Assembly: GCA_028551475.1 (NCBI GenBank)
Contig: CM052361.1
Coordinates: 23,015,491-23,079,490, forward strand
Source: Casuarina equisetifolia
Lineage: Eukaryota > Streptophyta > Magnoliopsida > Fagales > Casuarinaceae
Length of the DNA: 64,000 nt
Direction of reading: 5' to 3'
Each line of letters begins with the position of its first letter. The stretch's first letter is position 1. A program made the position numbers and the translations under genes. Below are positions 1-11,208 of the stretch, in pieces. Under the pieces are notes generated by a model. That model was not told where the DNA came from. It saw only the letters and a list, made by a program, of their open reading frames with translations, and made no database searches.

Positions 1-1665
1 CAAAGCTTCTTCTCTAGAATTAAATAAATTTCATTGTTCTCTTTTTCTTTTTCCTTTTTTCTTTTTTCAGGTAAAAGTGGTAAAGGGGTATGAGTTCTGG
101 AACTCCTGAAAATTTGGTCACGTGCCCCCGGTAGCTCCATTGAGCTACCAAGTGATGGATCAGTTCTTGTATATATATTTGTTGAAAGATTCTTTTTTTT
201 TTTCCCGATAATATTGGCCAACAATTTTTCATGTGCCAAAACAGGGGCTTAAAAAAGGGTGGCTCAATAGCTAGATGTAAAAACTAGCTTAATAGTTAAA
301 AGTTATCATTTTATTTAAGTTTTATCTTAAAAATCTTATTTTCTGATATGGGACTTTAGCCTTGCACATAATTTGTCGCACATTAAGTGTTACTAGGTTT
401 AAGGTTGTATGGAATTGAATAAATTTAATTTGGGCTCTAATATCATATACGAATGTCCAAAAACTCAACTTAAAAAGTTAACATAGAGTTGGAGGATATT
501 TTTATTATTTAAACTTTACCTCAAAATTCTTATTTTCTAGTATGGACTTCTTATCATGACATAACTCTTCTAATATGCCAAAAGGTGGGAGGAAGGATTT
601 CCACTAAAAAAACTCACCCTTCTAAGATAAATAAGTATTCACTCTTATTGACGTTCAAAATGCATTTCATATTATGAAAATATTAGCATATTCTATTCTT
701 AATATATAAAAATTATTCTCTTCTCATATAAGTCAATTTTCAAAGAAAAATAAATATTTTAATATGTTATTACACACAAAGAGTGGTACCAGAATGTAGA
801 TGTCTAAATCTATGTTATAATCGGAGAGCATATTACAATGTGAATATCTAGTCTCACATTATAAAATATAAATTTGTATTATCTTCTCTTACAAGTCAAT
901 TTTCAAAGAAAAAAAAGTATTTTAATATATTATTACATACAAAAAGTGACACCACAATGTAGATGTCTAAATCTATATTATAGTCAGAGAGCATCTTACA
1001 ATGTAACTATCTAGTCTCACATTGTAAAATATAGACTTGAATACTTACTTCAATGAAGTATTTACACCTGAAAATCTGGCTCATTAAATATCCACACCGC
1101 AATAACATTAATTCACTCATGAATTTGGATAAAACAGCTTTGGAGTGTTCTCTTGAAATGGGCCAATATTAAAATTTAAAATGTCTCACTTTCTCAAGGT
1201 ATTAATATTCTATACCCCTTTTACATAAAAATATTATCTTTTATAAATTAGTTTTAAAGGTGAAAATAAACTCTCGCACCGGAAAGGGGTCACCTTAGGT
1301 GAGAGAAGCGAGTCGATATAGAATACTGTTCACTAGCATAACCTACGATAAATTATTAGTCTTCAACGGTTAGGTTGCTTTTTGAAAGACAGTTTTGAGA
1401 ATGGAACCACAAAACTTTCAGCGAAGATGAAGCACAGTTGGTTGAAGGAAATATTGATTTAATGGTTGCTTACACGGGAAGCAAGCAGCAACATTCTCGC
1501 ATAACTGCAAAGAACAATATAACACAGCATGTATGGTTGCGATAACAAAAGTGCTGCAACTAGGTTGTACTTGATTCCATACGAAAGCTTTCGTTGTGCT
1601 ACCGGTTTTTGTCCTCCCAGCCATAACTACCTGAACTAGTCTCCACGCGGCATGAGACGCCTGAC
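1..1665. other. Intergenic AT-rich DNA and 3' flank of the lectin kinase
   Basis: I see no gene here. The last ~100 bases before the kinase stop are presumably its 3' UTR. The rest is AT-rich, with a 163-bp tandem duplication listed separately and two short look-alike stretches near 320-360 and 510-545 that share the phrase TCTTATTTTCT. The two small open frames (20-232 and 1418-1624, both minus) resemble no family I know and have no conserved context. Confidence 0.6.
710..1035. repeat. Tandem duplication, two copies of ~163 bp
   Basis: The phrase AGTCAATTTTCAAAG occurs at 731 and again at 894. The following ~140 bases match closely, including AATGTAGATGTCTAAATCTA and CTAGTCTCACATT. The two copies are directly adjacent and differ by scattered substitutions. 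No coding potential is seen. Confidence 0.85.
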
Positions 1666-3684
1666 TCAGCGACCACCTTTCAGGACTGAATCTGTGCTAG
1701 ACATGGATGCAACAGAAGCCTGGGAAGAAGGAAACGACGATAACAATTCGGATGATTCATTAATTGTAAATGTACCAAAAGGAGCTCTGTCTTGCGTTAA
1801 TTCTGGCAGATCAGCATCACCATCCAAAAACTGCATCACTTGCCTCATTCTTGGCCTAAGTTCTGGAATTCCATGGGAGCAAAGCAGGCCTAGTCTCAAA
1901 ATCAATACCATTTCTTCCACCACAAAATTTCCTTCCAATCTTGGATCACTAGCATTCAGTATAACTCCATTTCTCCAGCACTCAAACACCCAATCAACCA
2001 AAATCACCCGTTCTGGCGGTCCCTCTACCTTTACAGGCCTCCTTCCACAAGCCACCTCGAGCATGAAGGCCCCAAAAGCAAACACGTCAGTGCAAGTGGT
2101 TGCCCTCCCTGCTCTAATAAGCTCCGGAGCCAAATAGCCAACAGTCCCAACCACATGGGTGGTCTGGGGATTGGTCCCGTGCTCGTATAATTTTGCTAGG
2201 CCAAAATCTCCTAGCCTTCCCTTTAATTCAGCATCCAACAAAACATTACTTGCTTTTATATCTCTGTGTACAACAACTTGTTCCCACTCTTCATGAAGGT
2301 AAAGAAGGCCTGATGCCACTCCTCTGATTATTTGAAATCGTTGATGCCAGTTGAGGTTTGCATTTTCGTTGCCATATAAGAACTTATCAAGGCTTCCATT
2401 GGGCATATAATCATAGACCAAGTGTAGTTCTCCCTTTCGTCGGCAATACCCCAGGAGCTGCACCAAGTTCCTGTGCCTCAGTCTTCCCATGCTAACAATC
2501 TCAGCCACAAATTCCTTGATTCCTTGTCTCGAATCGTGGGAGACTCTCTTGACTGCAATTTGTAAATTGGACGAAGGAAGTATTCCTCTATAAACCTTTC
2601 CAAAGCCTCCTTCCCCAAGAAGCTCAGTGTCCTTGAAACCTCTGGTAGCTTTGTGTAAATCCTTATAGGTGAATCTGTGAGTACCATACTCTTCTTCCCA
2701 ATCTTCACGTATTTCTTCATACTTCTTCCGCCTGTAAATGTGAGCCGCTCCGGTGACCAATATCAGCAGGACCGCTGCTTGTATGAGAAATGCCATGATT
2801 ACAACTCCTAGTTTCTTTTTTGTTTTCTTCTGATGGGGAAGATGAGGAAGGCTCGAAATTTCAAGGCCTCGCGCCGGTCCACTTCTATTAAAGCTCCACC
2901 CAAGAACGTAGTTTTCACTTGCAAGCATACCTGTGGCTGAAGAGAAACCAACATACATATATTCCAAAAGAATTTGAGACAGATCAATAGGTGTTGAGAA
3001 GAGAGGCCTGTTTGGTTTTGCAATTCTGGCGGGTGCTATAGTAACATTCAGTAGCTTTTCTGCTTCATCATAGTCTATCCAAAGATGCACTGGATTCCCG
3101 CTGATGATTCCTAGGCTTATATTCTTCCCTTCTTTATTGCTGAAATACATTGCAGGTGCGGATTCAACTGATTTCTGGCCGTTCACATCGATTCTCACAA
3201 GGTCTCTATAAATGTCTCCAAATTCTGTGGTCAGAACAGGAACAAGTTCGATGGCCAAGATGTGGTTTTGAGGAAGATCCTCATTCGAAGAATTGAAGAG
3301 TCCCAAAAACGAACTTGCACCAGCATGGGTTAAGTCCCTCGAGGGACTGATAGCGAAGGCAATGCCATGACCACCAAGCTTCTGTACTTGAGGAACCATT
3401 GCAAACACAAAATTTGTCGAAAATGAAAGAGATGAAGTTAAGTTGGATGAATTTGAGTTGAATTTTACGGGAAATTGGTAGAAAGCGTGACTAATTTTTT
3501 GGTTTGAGAAGTTGGTTAGCTGCAATAGCCCATTGCGGTGGATTTCTGCGATTCCGTCAAGATGCAGTTTGGCTTGAAGGAAGCCATTGTAGATAAACTG
3601 ATTTTCATCTTGAGCAAAAGGCAAGGGAAAACTGGAAACGAAGAGAAGTAGCAGAAAATAGAGTGTTCTAAGAACTATAGCCAT
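1666..3684 (-). CDS. L-type lectin-domain receptor-like kinase (LecRK), intronless
   Basis: 672-aa single-exon receptor kinase of the plasma membrane. Residues 1-24 are a hydrophobic signal peptide. A legume-lectin domain spans roughly 27-270, with GGHGIAF at 104-110. A transmembrane segment lies near 292-316 and is followed by the basic stop-transfer YRRKKY. The kinase domain runs about 350-625, with the glycine loop GEGGFGKV (357-364), the ATP lysine in IAVKR (K379), HRD (473-475), DFG (493-495) and APE (519-521). It is an RD-type kinase and should be active. A serine-rich tail follows. Lack of introns and this domain order are typical of plant LecRKs, whose clades include immune and stress sensors of extracellular ligands. 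In the lectin domain the usual EFDT metal-binding motif reads ELVP (146-149) and the following DNHVGID block reads YRDLVRID (159-166), so classical metal-dependent sugar binding is doubtful. The clade assignment (class IV-like) is inference. Confidence 0.95.
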   Translation of the reverse strand: MAIVLRTLYFLLLLFVSSFPLPFAQDENQFIYNGFLQAKLHLDGIAEIHRNGLLQLTNFSNQKISHAFYQFPVKFNSNSSNLTSSLSFSTNFVFAMVPQVQKLGGHGIAFAISPSRDLTHAGASSFLGLFNSSNEDLPQNHILAIELVPVLTTEFGDIYRDLVRIDVNGQKSVESAPAMYFSNKEGKNISLGIISGNPVHLWIDYDEAEKLLNVTIAPARIAKPNRPLFSTPIDLSQILLEYMYVGFSSATGMLASENYVLGWSFNRSGPARGLEISSLPHLPHQKKTKKKLGVVIMAFLIQAAVLLILVTGAAHIYRRKKYEEIREDWEEEYGTHRFTYKDLHKATRGFKDTELLGEGGFGKVYRGILPSSNLQIAVKRVSHDSRQGIKEFVAEIVSMGRLRHRNLVQLLGYCRRKGELHLVYDYMPNGSLDKFLYGNENANLNWHQRFQIIRGVASGLLYLHEEWEQVVVHRDIKASNVLLDAELKGRLGDFGLAKLYEHGTNPQTTHVVGTVGYLAPELIRAGRATTCTDVFAFGAFMLEVACGRRPVKVEGPPERVILVDWVFECWRNGVILNASDPRLEGNFVVEEMVLILRLGLLCSHGIPELRPRMRQVMQFLDGDADLPELTQDRAPFGTFTINESSELLSSFPSSQASVASMSSTDSVLKGGR

Positions 3685-4070
3685 GGGAAGAAGGGTTGAA
3701 AGATTTCGCCCTTTTTGTGTCAGAAGGCTTTTCGACGTTTCAACGCCTCAACCAGCCGTTCGTTGCCAATATGTCAGCTTTAAACATTAGTATCTCAACC
3801 AACCGATTGACTCTGAAAGAGAATAGACTCTCAACCACTACATTAGAAAATACCCAAAACTTAGTTCTCATCATCATTATCTTGCTTTTCCATCACTAGA
3901 ATGGAAACATAAATGTTGGAAAGATGCTGCGAAAGTTGCAGACCCTTGGTCTCTTTTTATATTAATAATAACAGCTTGATCTATTTGGTAATAGTTCTGG
4001 AAACTTTGATAAAGCATTACCCAGTCGTTGCTTTTACTGTTATTGTTTAGCTGCAATGGAATAGTAGCAT
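3685..4070 (-). promoter_or_regulatory. Promoter region of the lectin kinase, with TATA box
   Basis: Upstream of the kinase start on the minus strand, TATAAAAAG reads at 3953-3961, about 270 bases before the ATG, which leaves room for a long 5' UTR. The block from about 3858 to 4070 recurs at 7018-7222. This suggests it is a functional unit that was once duplicated along with, or without, its gene. The promoter call rests on position and the TATA motif only. Confidence 0.5.
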
Positions 4071-7017
4071 GAGTTGATCAGTAGAAACTTAGAGGTTATT
4101 GTTCTCTCAAGACCAAAAACAAGTTTCTCCCCGGATTAGCCAACCAAAGTAGGCCCATGAGAAAGAAAGTTAGTTGTCTCTGAGCTTCCGTTGTCTCTTT
4201 GGAGGACGAGCGCCCATTGGTCTACTGACCAAATCAAGGAAGATTAACTCGTGTGTGAAGAAGACAAACTCAAGCCCGAAATTTCAACTACGCGTTGCAC
4301 CGTCTCATCCTTTCAGCTAGCACAGGAAAAATAAACATGTATGGCCTGAATAAACTCACGTCATTGCCCTATCTGATGTCAACTGCTTCATATCCCTGGC
4401 GCAGGGTGATCCCCATTGGGGTCTACGCACGACACGGCTTTTGTCAGAAGGTTCTGGTTCTGTTCTGGGAGTGCTGGGGACGCCCTGAGACCAACCGTGT
4501 TTTTGGATCCATTTCCAGCGACCTTGACGGAGACTTATCGACTCGGATTCCTTGATAGATTCACATAAGCCTTTTCCACCAGTTTGTCTGTTTTCTTAAC
4601 ATATTATTTGGATTCTTTACATAAATATATATAGTGCAACCAACACGTTTAAAGAAATTTAAGAATCTTCAAATACCAAGTTCGAGTAAGGTACTATCAT
4701 TTGTGAATTACATTACCCTTACACGTGCTTTTTGATATTTGAAGTGAAAGGACGAGTTAAGATTTAGTATGTATTTCATATTGTTAATCTACTAGCTTAT
4801 TATTTATCTTATATGTGAGATATTCTTTTTTTAAGCTAGTTTGAAAAAAGATTAAACTTTTAACAAATATTTTTTAAATATAAGCCCTTTATTGTTGTTT
4901 AATAACTACTAAAACCATTATATAGTTGTTCCACATTATAAGATATGGACTAATAAAATAGTTTATATGTACTAAATGTCATCCTTCTTATGAATTAGTT
5001 CTCAAGGCAAACATAGATTTTGTAACATAATATTAGAGCTCAATCCTTTCTTAGCATCCTTATAGATATAGATCAAAAAAGCCTTAGATTCCACATAATG
5101 AAAAGTAACACCAGAGTATGATCTAGTTTGGACCATTGTATTGTCAAGGTATGGGCTTATCAAGTGGCTTATATATAATAAATGTCTCATTTCTTTGACA
5201 TAACTTTTGAGTCAAATATGAGTTTTATATAGGTTAAGAAGATACTTGAGAATGTATTCCAATTACCACATGTAACAATGAAGGGTAGATCACCAATTGA
5301 TCTATAAAAGATTCTAGCTTTAACCAAGGTGGAATTACCACAAATGTTGGTGAAGCTTGACCAAAATAGTCAAGTTGGATTGCAAACTCTTGAGTGAATA
5401 GAAAACCTAACCCCAATAGTAGATTGACAAAGATAATGGTTGCAGATAATAGATTGGTCCATTCTAATTTGACCAAGGGTGGAACATTGTGATAAGCAAT
5501 AGCAAAAGATTAAGCATGAGTATCCAATCAAGTCAAAATAGGTCAAGCACTTTGCTAAGAAAAGAAGGCATGCTAATGTGCAAGTGTAGAGCGTGTAATG
5601 CTTCAGACAGACAATGAGAACACATGAAGCATGTGACAAACAAAATATAAAAATTTTTGTTTTCTCTTGCAAGGTTATGCAGGGAGCATTTTAAGGATAA
5701 AATGTTGATAAAATTGTTATTTGAGAGAAAGGTTGTGATGTTTCTACTTTAAAGTTGACAAAGCATTAAAATTATTAACTTTAAAATTGATGATGGAGTA
5801 AAGATTAGGAAAATAAAGCTACTAAAAGAAAGAATTTGACAATAAAACTTTTTAAAATTTTTTTCTTAATATGCATATATTGTATATGGTCTAAATAAAA
5901 TTGTAGACATTTTCAAAATAAAGTTATTAAAATGTCAATTTTATTAGCTAAAATTAGAAAAGTAATACGTGAGAGAATTTATCTATTTATGAACATTAAA
6001 CTTTTTTAAGTGAATATTTTGTTCTATCTTAATTTGGAAATTCTTAAGTCAATTTTTTCTTAAATAAATTATAATGCTAACATATGCCCTAAAACTTTTG
6101 TATTTTTTGATTCTTAGATAAATAAACTCACATATTCATCCAAAAAAAAAGAATATTATGAAAAAAAAAATCATTCTTTTTGAAATCCATATGTGGTGTG
6201 CAATGCTTTGATGGGTGAATTTTAGAGAAAACACCAAGAATTCTAGATAAAGTGTGAACTCTCCAATTGTTGGAATTATAGAGAAAGAAGCCTCAATTCT
6301 TATGAAAGTCTCATATTTTTACTTCTATTGATGGCCTTGAGATGAAAAAAGTGTCTGAATGTGAAAAGCCTACGATGATATGGAAATGCGTAGAGAGAAA
6401 CATAACTTAGGAGAGTCATTGCCTAGAAAAGGCTATAGAAGAAGTGTCTAAAGAGGTATGACCTAAGGAAGGCAAGCTTGGCATAATTTATGAAGGCTTA
6501 TGCTGAGATTTTTATACTATTTTATAGTATATGAATGTTGCACTAATTATTCTATAGAAGAGATTACTAAGATTAATGGAACAATTAGGTGAGTATCAAA
6601 GTTTGTAGAATCCTAATTTGTAAAGGGGCATTTGTCATTGTAGTATCTAGGTTCCTATAAAAAATATTGTGGAAGCGACCTATCACATAAATATATACAC
6701 ACATAGATCAAATCATAAACATACAAGAGATATAAGATTTAGGAGGTTTGGACCAACACAACATCCTATGTCCCCTATCATTGGTGCAACTATTGGCCCC
6801 TTTTACTCTTAATAGATTTCTTTATGAGAATAGTTGTGTGAGAGTTATGTGCTACTAATTTTCACTCCAATCCTAACAAAAAAGAAGGGAGGTAGATGTA
6901 CCGAAATGGTTAAGTCGTAGAGAGCCTCCTTTGGAGTTTTAGCCATAAGAGCGCTGCCATCTTATGGGGTAGTTCAGGACTTGAAAGAAAGAATTTGGGA
7001 AAGTCTTGAAGGAATCC

Positions 7018-7222
7018 TAAGTTCTGGTCATCCGTATCTTTCTATCAGTAGAATGAAAAAATAAAAAGTTGGAAAGACGTTGGGAAAATTGCAGATCCCC
7101 TGCCCCTTTTTACATTAATAATAACAACTTGATGTATTCGGTAACACGTCTGGAAACTTGATAACAGAGTTACCTAGTCGTTGCTTTTACTGTTCTTGTT
7201 TAGCTGCAATAGAACAATGGAG
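7018..7222 (-). repeat. Decayed second copy of the lectin-kinase promoter
   Basis: This block aligns with 3858-4070. Shared phrases include AGTTGGAAAGA-type leader sequence, ATTAATAATAACA, GTCGTTGCTTTTACTGTT and TTGTTTAGCTGCAAT. The TATA box of the original (TATAAAAAG at 3953-3961) reads TGTAAAAAG here, so it is probably dead. No kinase coding sequence is recognisable on the side where it should lie (5.5-7.0 kb). Confidence 0.75.
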
Positions 7223-8622
7223 AAAGTTTCGTGAATCGATCTAGATGCATGGAGTCCTACATTTGGTGGTTTATCTGTAGTTATGTGTACGATACTCATT
7301 GGCCATCTACCTATTAGTTTACACAAATGTGCTAATGTATTAGAATTTTTAGAAATTTATATTTATATTAGTATACAGTAAATTCTATATCTTCAAATTT
7401 TTTATTTATGTCAATAAATATATATATGTATACTTTTATACTTAAAAGTCTTTCAAATTCAGAAGCCTATGGAAACTAAAATTATGTCTTGCCCATGGAA
7501 ATTTTTTCAACATGTGAAGTAATAGAAGTAATTTTTCCATAATACTATTTATGGAATGAATAAAAAATTTATTTGCATCTAAGATCTTAGAAGACTTCTT
7601 TTTCCTTTTTTTTTCATGCTCTGGCCTCCTATTATTAACTTATATATTTCATAGTTGAGATCACCGGCTTAGAACTCTCATAACTTGTCATCTATATACT
7701 CAAACAAGGCATTATAACCTCAGACTGTTTTACAACGAAACCTTGGAAGCAGTTATGCATCAATCTCTCAGAAGCAAGATTTAAACTCAAGATCTTTGTT
7801 TTAATATCACATAAAGTATCATTGAGTTTACCTAATTTTGGAAGCAATCACTTGTCAATTTCGGGAATTGATTGAAAGGTTACAAAAGTCATACCCAATT
7901 CAAAGCTAGCTAGAGGGTCAAGTCCTTCTAGTGAATTTTCCTGCATTTCATAAATGAAAGATGGGATAGCTCTTGATACTGATTTCATGGCAGACTTAAC
8001 CTACGTCTGTTACTAAATGAGATGATAAGGTCCACCGTCGAAAGACCACGTTTACGCGATGACCGAGTCTTCACCCTCTTGCAGGTGGGTCTTTATCGTC
8101 GATGCACACTTCATTAGTCGTCAGATTGCTAAATGGGGCAGCAACATTTGGGTGGTCCATTAATCATTATATTAATTGACTTGCGGATACAATGTATTAT
8201 AAAGAGTTGTTATAGGTGAAGTCAGTGTGAAAAGGTAATCAAATTCTAAAGGTTTGGTTGATTACTACTAATTACAATAATTGGCTTCCTTTTACATCTT
8301 TTTTTTTTCTTAACAACCTTTCTTGTTTAATTCAGTAGAAATCACTTCTTGACTCGTTGGGGACCTGATGAATAGACCATAAGTTGAAGAGGATGCCTGG
8401 AGATGCCGGTAAGAGATGGTACCCAGAGATGTTTGACCGACGAAGATAGTCAGAGATGGAAACCATAGATGATTGACAAAGGCTGAGCAAAATATCAGAC
8501 ATGATGAACGATGGTAATGCTGCTGGACGATGAAGTGTTTTACTAAGAAGCCCTTGAAATGGATTTGTTGGTATAAAGATATTCTTGTAATTCTTCCTTT
8601 TTTTTTTTATCAGGATGGAGGT

Positions 8623-8690
8623 GGAGGAATTTAAGAGATTTATTAGAGAAGGGGAGTTGGAGGAATTTAAGAGATTTATTAGAGAAGGGG
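8623..8690. repeat. 36-bp direct tandem repeat, two copies
   Basis: The 32-base phrase beginning GGAGGAATTTAAGAGATT occurs at 8623-8654 and at 8659-8690, identical, with a period of 36 bases. It lies in non-coding DNA. Confidence 0.9.
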
Positions 8691-9419
8691 GAGGCTTAAA
8701 CCCTAGCCTCCTATATGGTAGTGTCTTTTAATGCCATTGAACTACCAAAACTCGTGCTAATTTTTCTATATTAAATAGTGTAATTTCAAGTTAGGGTTCA
8801 CGATTAAATTGAAGGAAAATAATTGGAAATAAGAGAGAAATTGAAAGAAATTGAAAAATCTTAATATTGTCATTCGACGATGTACATAAATATCTTTTTT
8901 ACGTCCAACCAACTTAACTTGCATTTTTCTTTTTTATACGTGGTTTGATTTGTGTTTGTATACGGTGTTATTTACTCAACAAATAATTTCCTTGTTACAA
9001 CATCAAATCCTACTCTTTAAGGACAACCTACAAAATCTTCTCCCAAAAAGGAATACACATAAAACGAATAGTTGAAATATCAACCATGAGCCCAACTTTG
9101 TCTACAATGGGCTCACTTTCTTTAACAATAGCTTTCCCCAGTTAACTGGTTTGTCATAATCCGTGCCATAAATCATGTACATGGCTTATTTTTTAACACG
9201 GAAAAATACACTAGAACTACAAAATTCATAAACTGGAGAGGTCCATAACTGTTGTATTAATATGGACATCTTTGAACTTCTATGGCTGCAGAAACTATCT
9301 GTCGATGACCATATATAGCTTACTTAAATGGAGAAAATGATCTCGACAGCCACTTATTCACGCTAAACTCCTATACTGTTCAGAAATTTGATTCTCTATC
9401 AACACTTTCAGCACCTCTA

Positions 9420-11208
9420 TCAATTGGCTTGCAGTATTCTTCCTTGACTTTCTTCTTCATCAACTGCAAAAGAGATTCATATCAAAGAATTTCAACATCT
9501 TCACATGTTCATGATCAAGGATTTAAACAAGAAAAAGATAATTTACTCTCATGAGCATTGGTGGAGATTGGAAGGTGTATCGGTGGGCTTTTAGCCGAAG
9601 GAGCGCTGTTGGAAACCTGCATGTGCGACGTAGAGCTTGTGGCTGAATTTGCTGCTGAGTATTTAGGAGACTCCTCTTTCCAGAGCAAGGAATTCACAGC
9701 CTCTCTCACCTTTTCCACCACACCGAAATCCCCCGGGGTCTTCCTGGGACTCATTGCCTCCGATATTGCTTGGGAAAGTGCTCTCTCATCTTCCCCGGGC
9801 TCAATTTTCTGCATCAAATACTCCTTCACTGACACACCCTTGTCCCATTTCTGCTCTCGGGTAACAGAGTTTCTCCTCTGTAGAGACGCCGGGGCGGAAT
9901 AAGGTTGCGGAGACTCCGTGGTTGACAAAGTTTGTGGAGGAGCCCAGCTGCATGACAAGGGTTTTGTAGTGTCCTTGTCCGCAACGGCCGGTGAACCTGC
10001 TTTGGTGGGAATAGTTAGGCATGGAATCTTCGAAGCAATCGCATTGGTGGCGTCGGTTACTGCAGCGTACGCTGGTGCCACCTTCTTGGTCACGGTTTCG
10101 GTCCTTATCTTGCTTGGGGTCGTCGTCTTCCCCTTTTCTTTGTCAGCACCAAGATTGACAATGCAGGCCAAAACATGCTTCTCGGAAACCACGTAGGCCG
10201 CTCTTGGATGCTGCCTAGCCGTCTCCTTGTATCCCTCAGGAGCCAGCTCCGATTCATACACTGAAAATGAAATAACACCATGAAATGAGAATACATCAGG
10301 CATCTTTACTTCACAGAAGGAACTGAAAGGGAACAGAGAAGCTTGTAAGGATATTACTTGGAGCTCCATGGTATTCAGCATCTTCTTCATCTTCATCGTC
10401 ATCCAAACTGACACCCCAGGAGGGTGTGCTGTTACCATTCTCGTTGTGCTTCTTCTTACTGAGGTTATGCCGAAATTTCTTGGCCTTCTCCTTCACTTTG
10501 GTCAGAACAGATTTCTTGTGATGGGGGGAATGATCTTCTTCTGGGTCATGATCCTTCCAAAATGTAGGCGATAAAGAGGTAGGTGACCATTTTGGTCCTT
10601 CACGTCCTGAGCATGTAAAATTTGTTAGAATGGGAAGCATGATCAAAACTCTAGACATATAGAGGGCTTCGACTATTATTTTCATTTGGTTAATCTCTTG
10701 GGATGAAACCAAATCTGTGAAAAATGATATTAGAGTCAAACCACCATCTGATTTGTTTGCTAATATGAGATGAGCATGGGGCTCATCTAATGGTGCTTGT
10801 AACTACTATTCCCTAATATAGGAGCAAATAGTGAGCAGACCCTTAATATAGGATTGGCAAAGAGCCAGATCCACATCAAGGGTAATATGAATTTGGGGAG
10901 GAGAAAATATAAGGAACTTCAATCTTCCACATCCAAAAAGTAAGCAAAATAATCTAGCCATATACTGAAGCTTGACTACTCTTCTTATTAGATTAACTTT
11001 TTAATGAAGAATCTAGGTTCATGATACATAACAAAAAAACTAAGGATCCATGCTACAACACCAAAGTCAGAGAACAAAGGTTATATATAATGCTTGAACC
11101 ATGCTCTGATGTCTGCAGAGAATTACCTCGGCGAATTTGATCGAGAACAAGGCGGCTAGGACTCTTAGGAGAGTCGCGATACTTCTGCATGCGGTCGAAT
11201 TGATCCAT
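9420..11208 (-). CDS. LTI65: LTI65/RD29-type low-temperature and ABA-stress protein, four exons
   Basis: Spliced on the minus strand from exons 11127-11208, 10358-10606, 9547-10260 and 9420-9463. All introns are GT-AG and the phases agree, giving 362 aa. The first 27 residues start MDQFDRMQ. Exon 2 carries a basic helix, HHKKSVLTKVKEKAKKF, followed by the acidic stretch DDDEDEEDAE and HGAP at its end. Exon 3 holds VKEYLMQKIEPGEDERALSQ, with the PGED core at about 265-268. These are the hallmarks of the LTI65/LTI78 (RD29) family, which are hydrophilic, largely disordered proteins induced by cold, drought and abscisic acid. The protein is shorter than Arabidopsis LTI65 and has one PGED block rather than several. 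The last exon (ending GRILQAN) is small, so its assignment is the least certain part. I found no clear ABRE (ACGTG) in the proximal upstream DNA. A CE3-like ACGCGTGG reads at 11414-11421. Confidence 0.85.

Larger units (their letters stand above)
4071..9419. other. Gene-poor AT-rich intergenic region
   Basis: No gene can be supported over 5.3 kb. A GC-richer island at about 4160-4560 carries open frames on both strands (86 codons on plus at 4295-4555), but I recognise neither product. Around 4880-5220 there are degraded phrases about 'shoulder' lengths apart (for example CTAAATGTCATCC and AATAAATGTCTCAT) that look like old retrotransposon LTR debris. A copy of the kinase promoter (7018-7222) and a 36-bp tandem repeat (8623-8690) are listed separately. 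Confidence 0.6.

Noticed and set aside
1652..2137. 161-codon plus-strand open frame
   Set aside because: It is antisense to the kinase domain of the lectin receptor kinase and has no protein-like features.
4295..4555. 86-codon plus frame in a GC-richer island
   Set aside because: No recognisable family, no splice partners and no second copy, so it is not reported as a gene.
6889..6975. Stretch resembling a leucine tRNA (ACCGAAATGGTTAAGTCG)
   Set aside because: Only the D-arm-like part fits. I could not form an acceptor stem, anticodon arm and T-arm.
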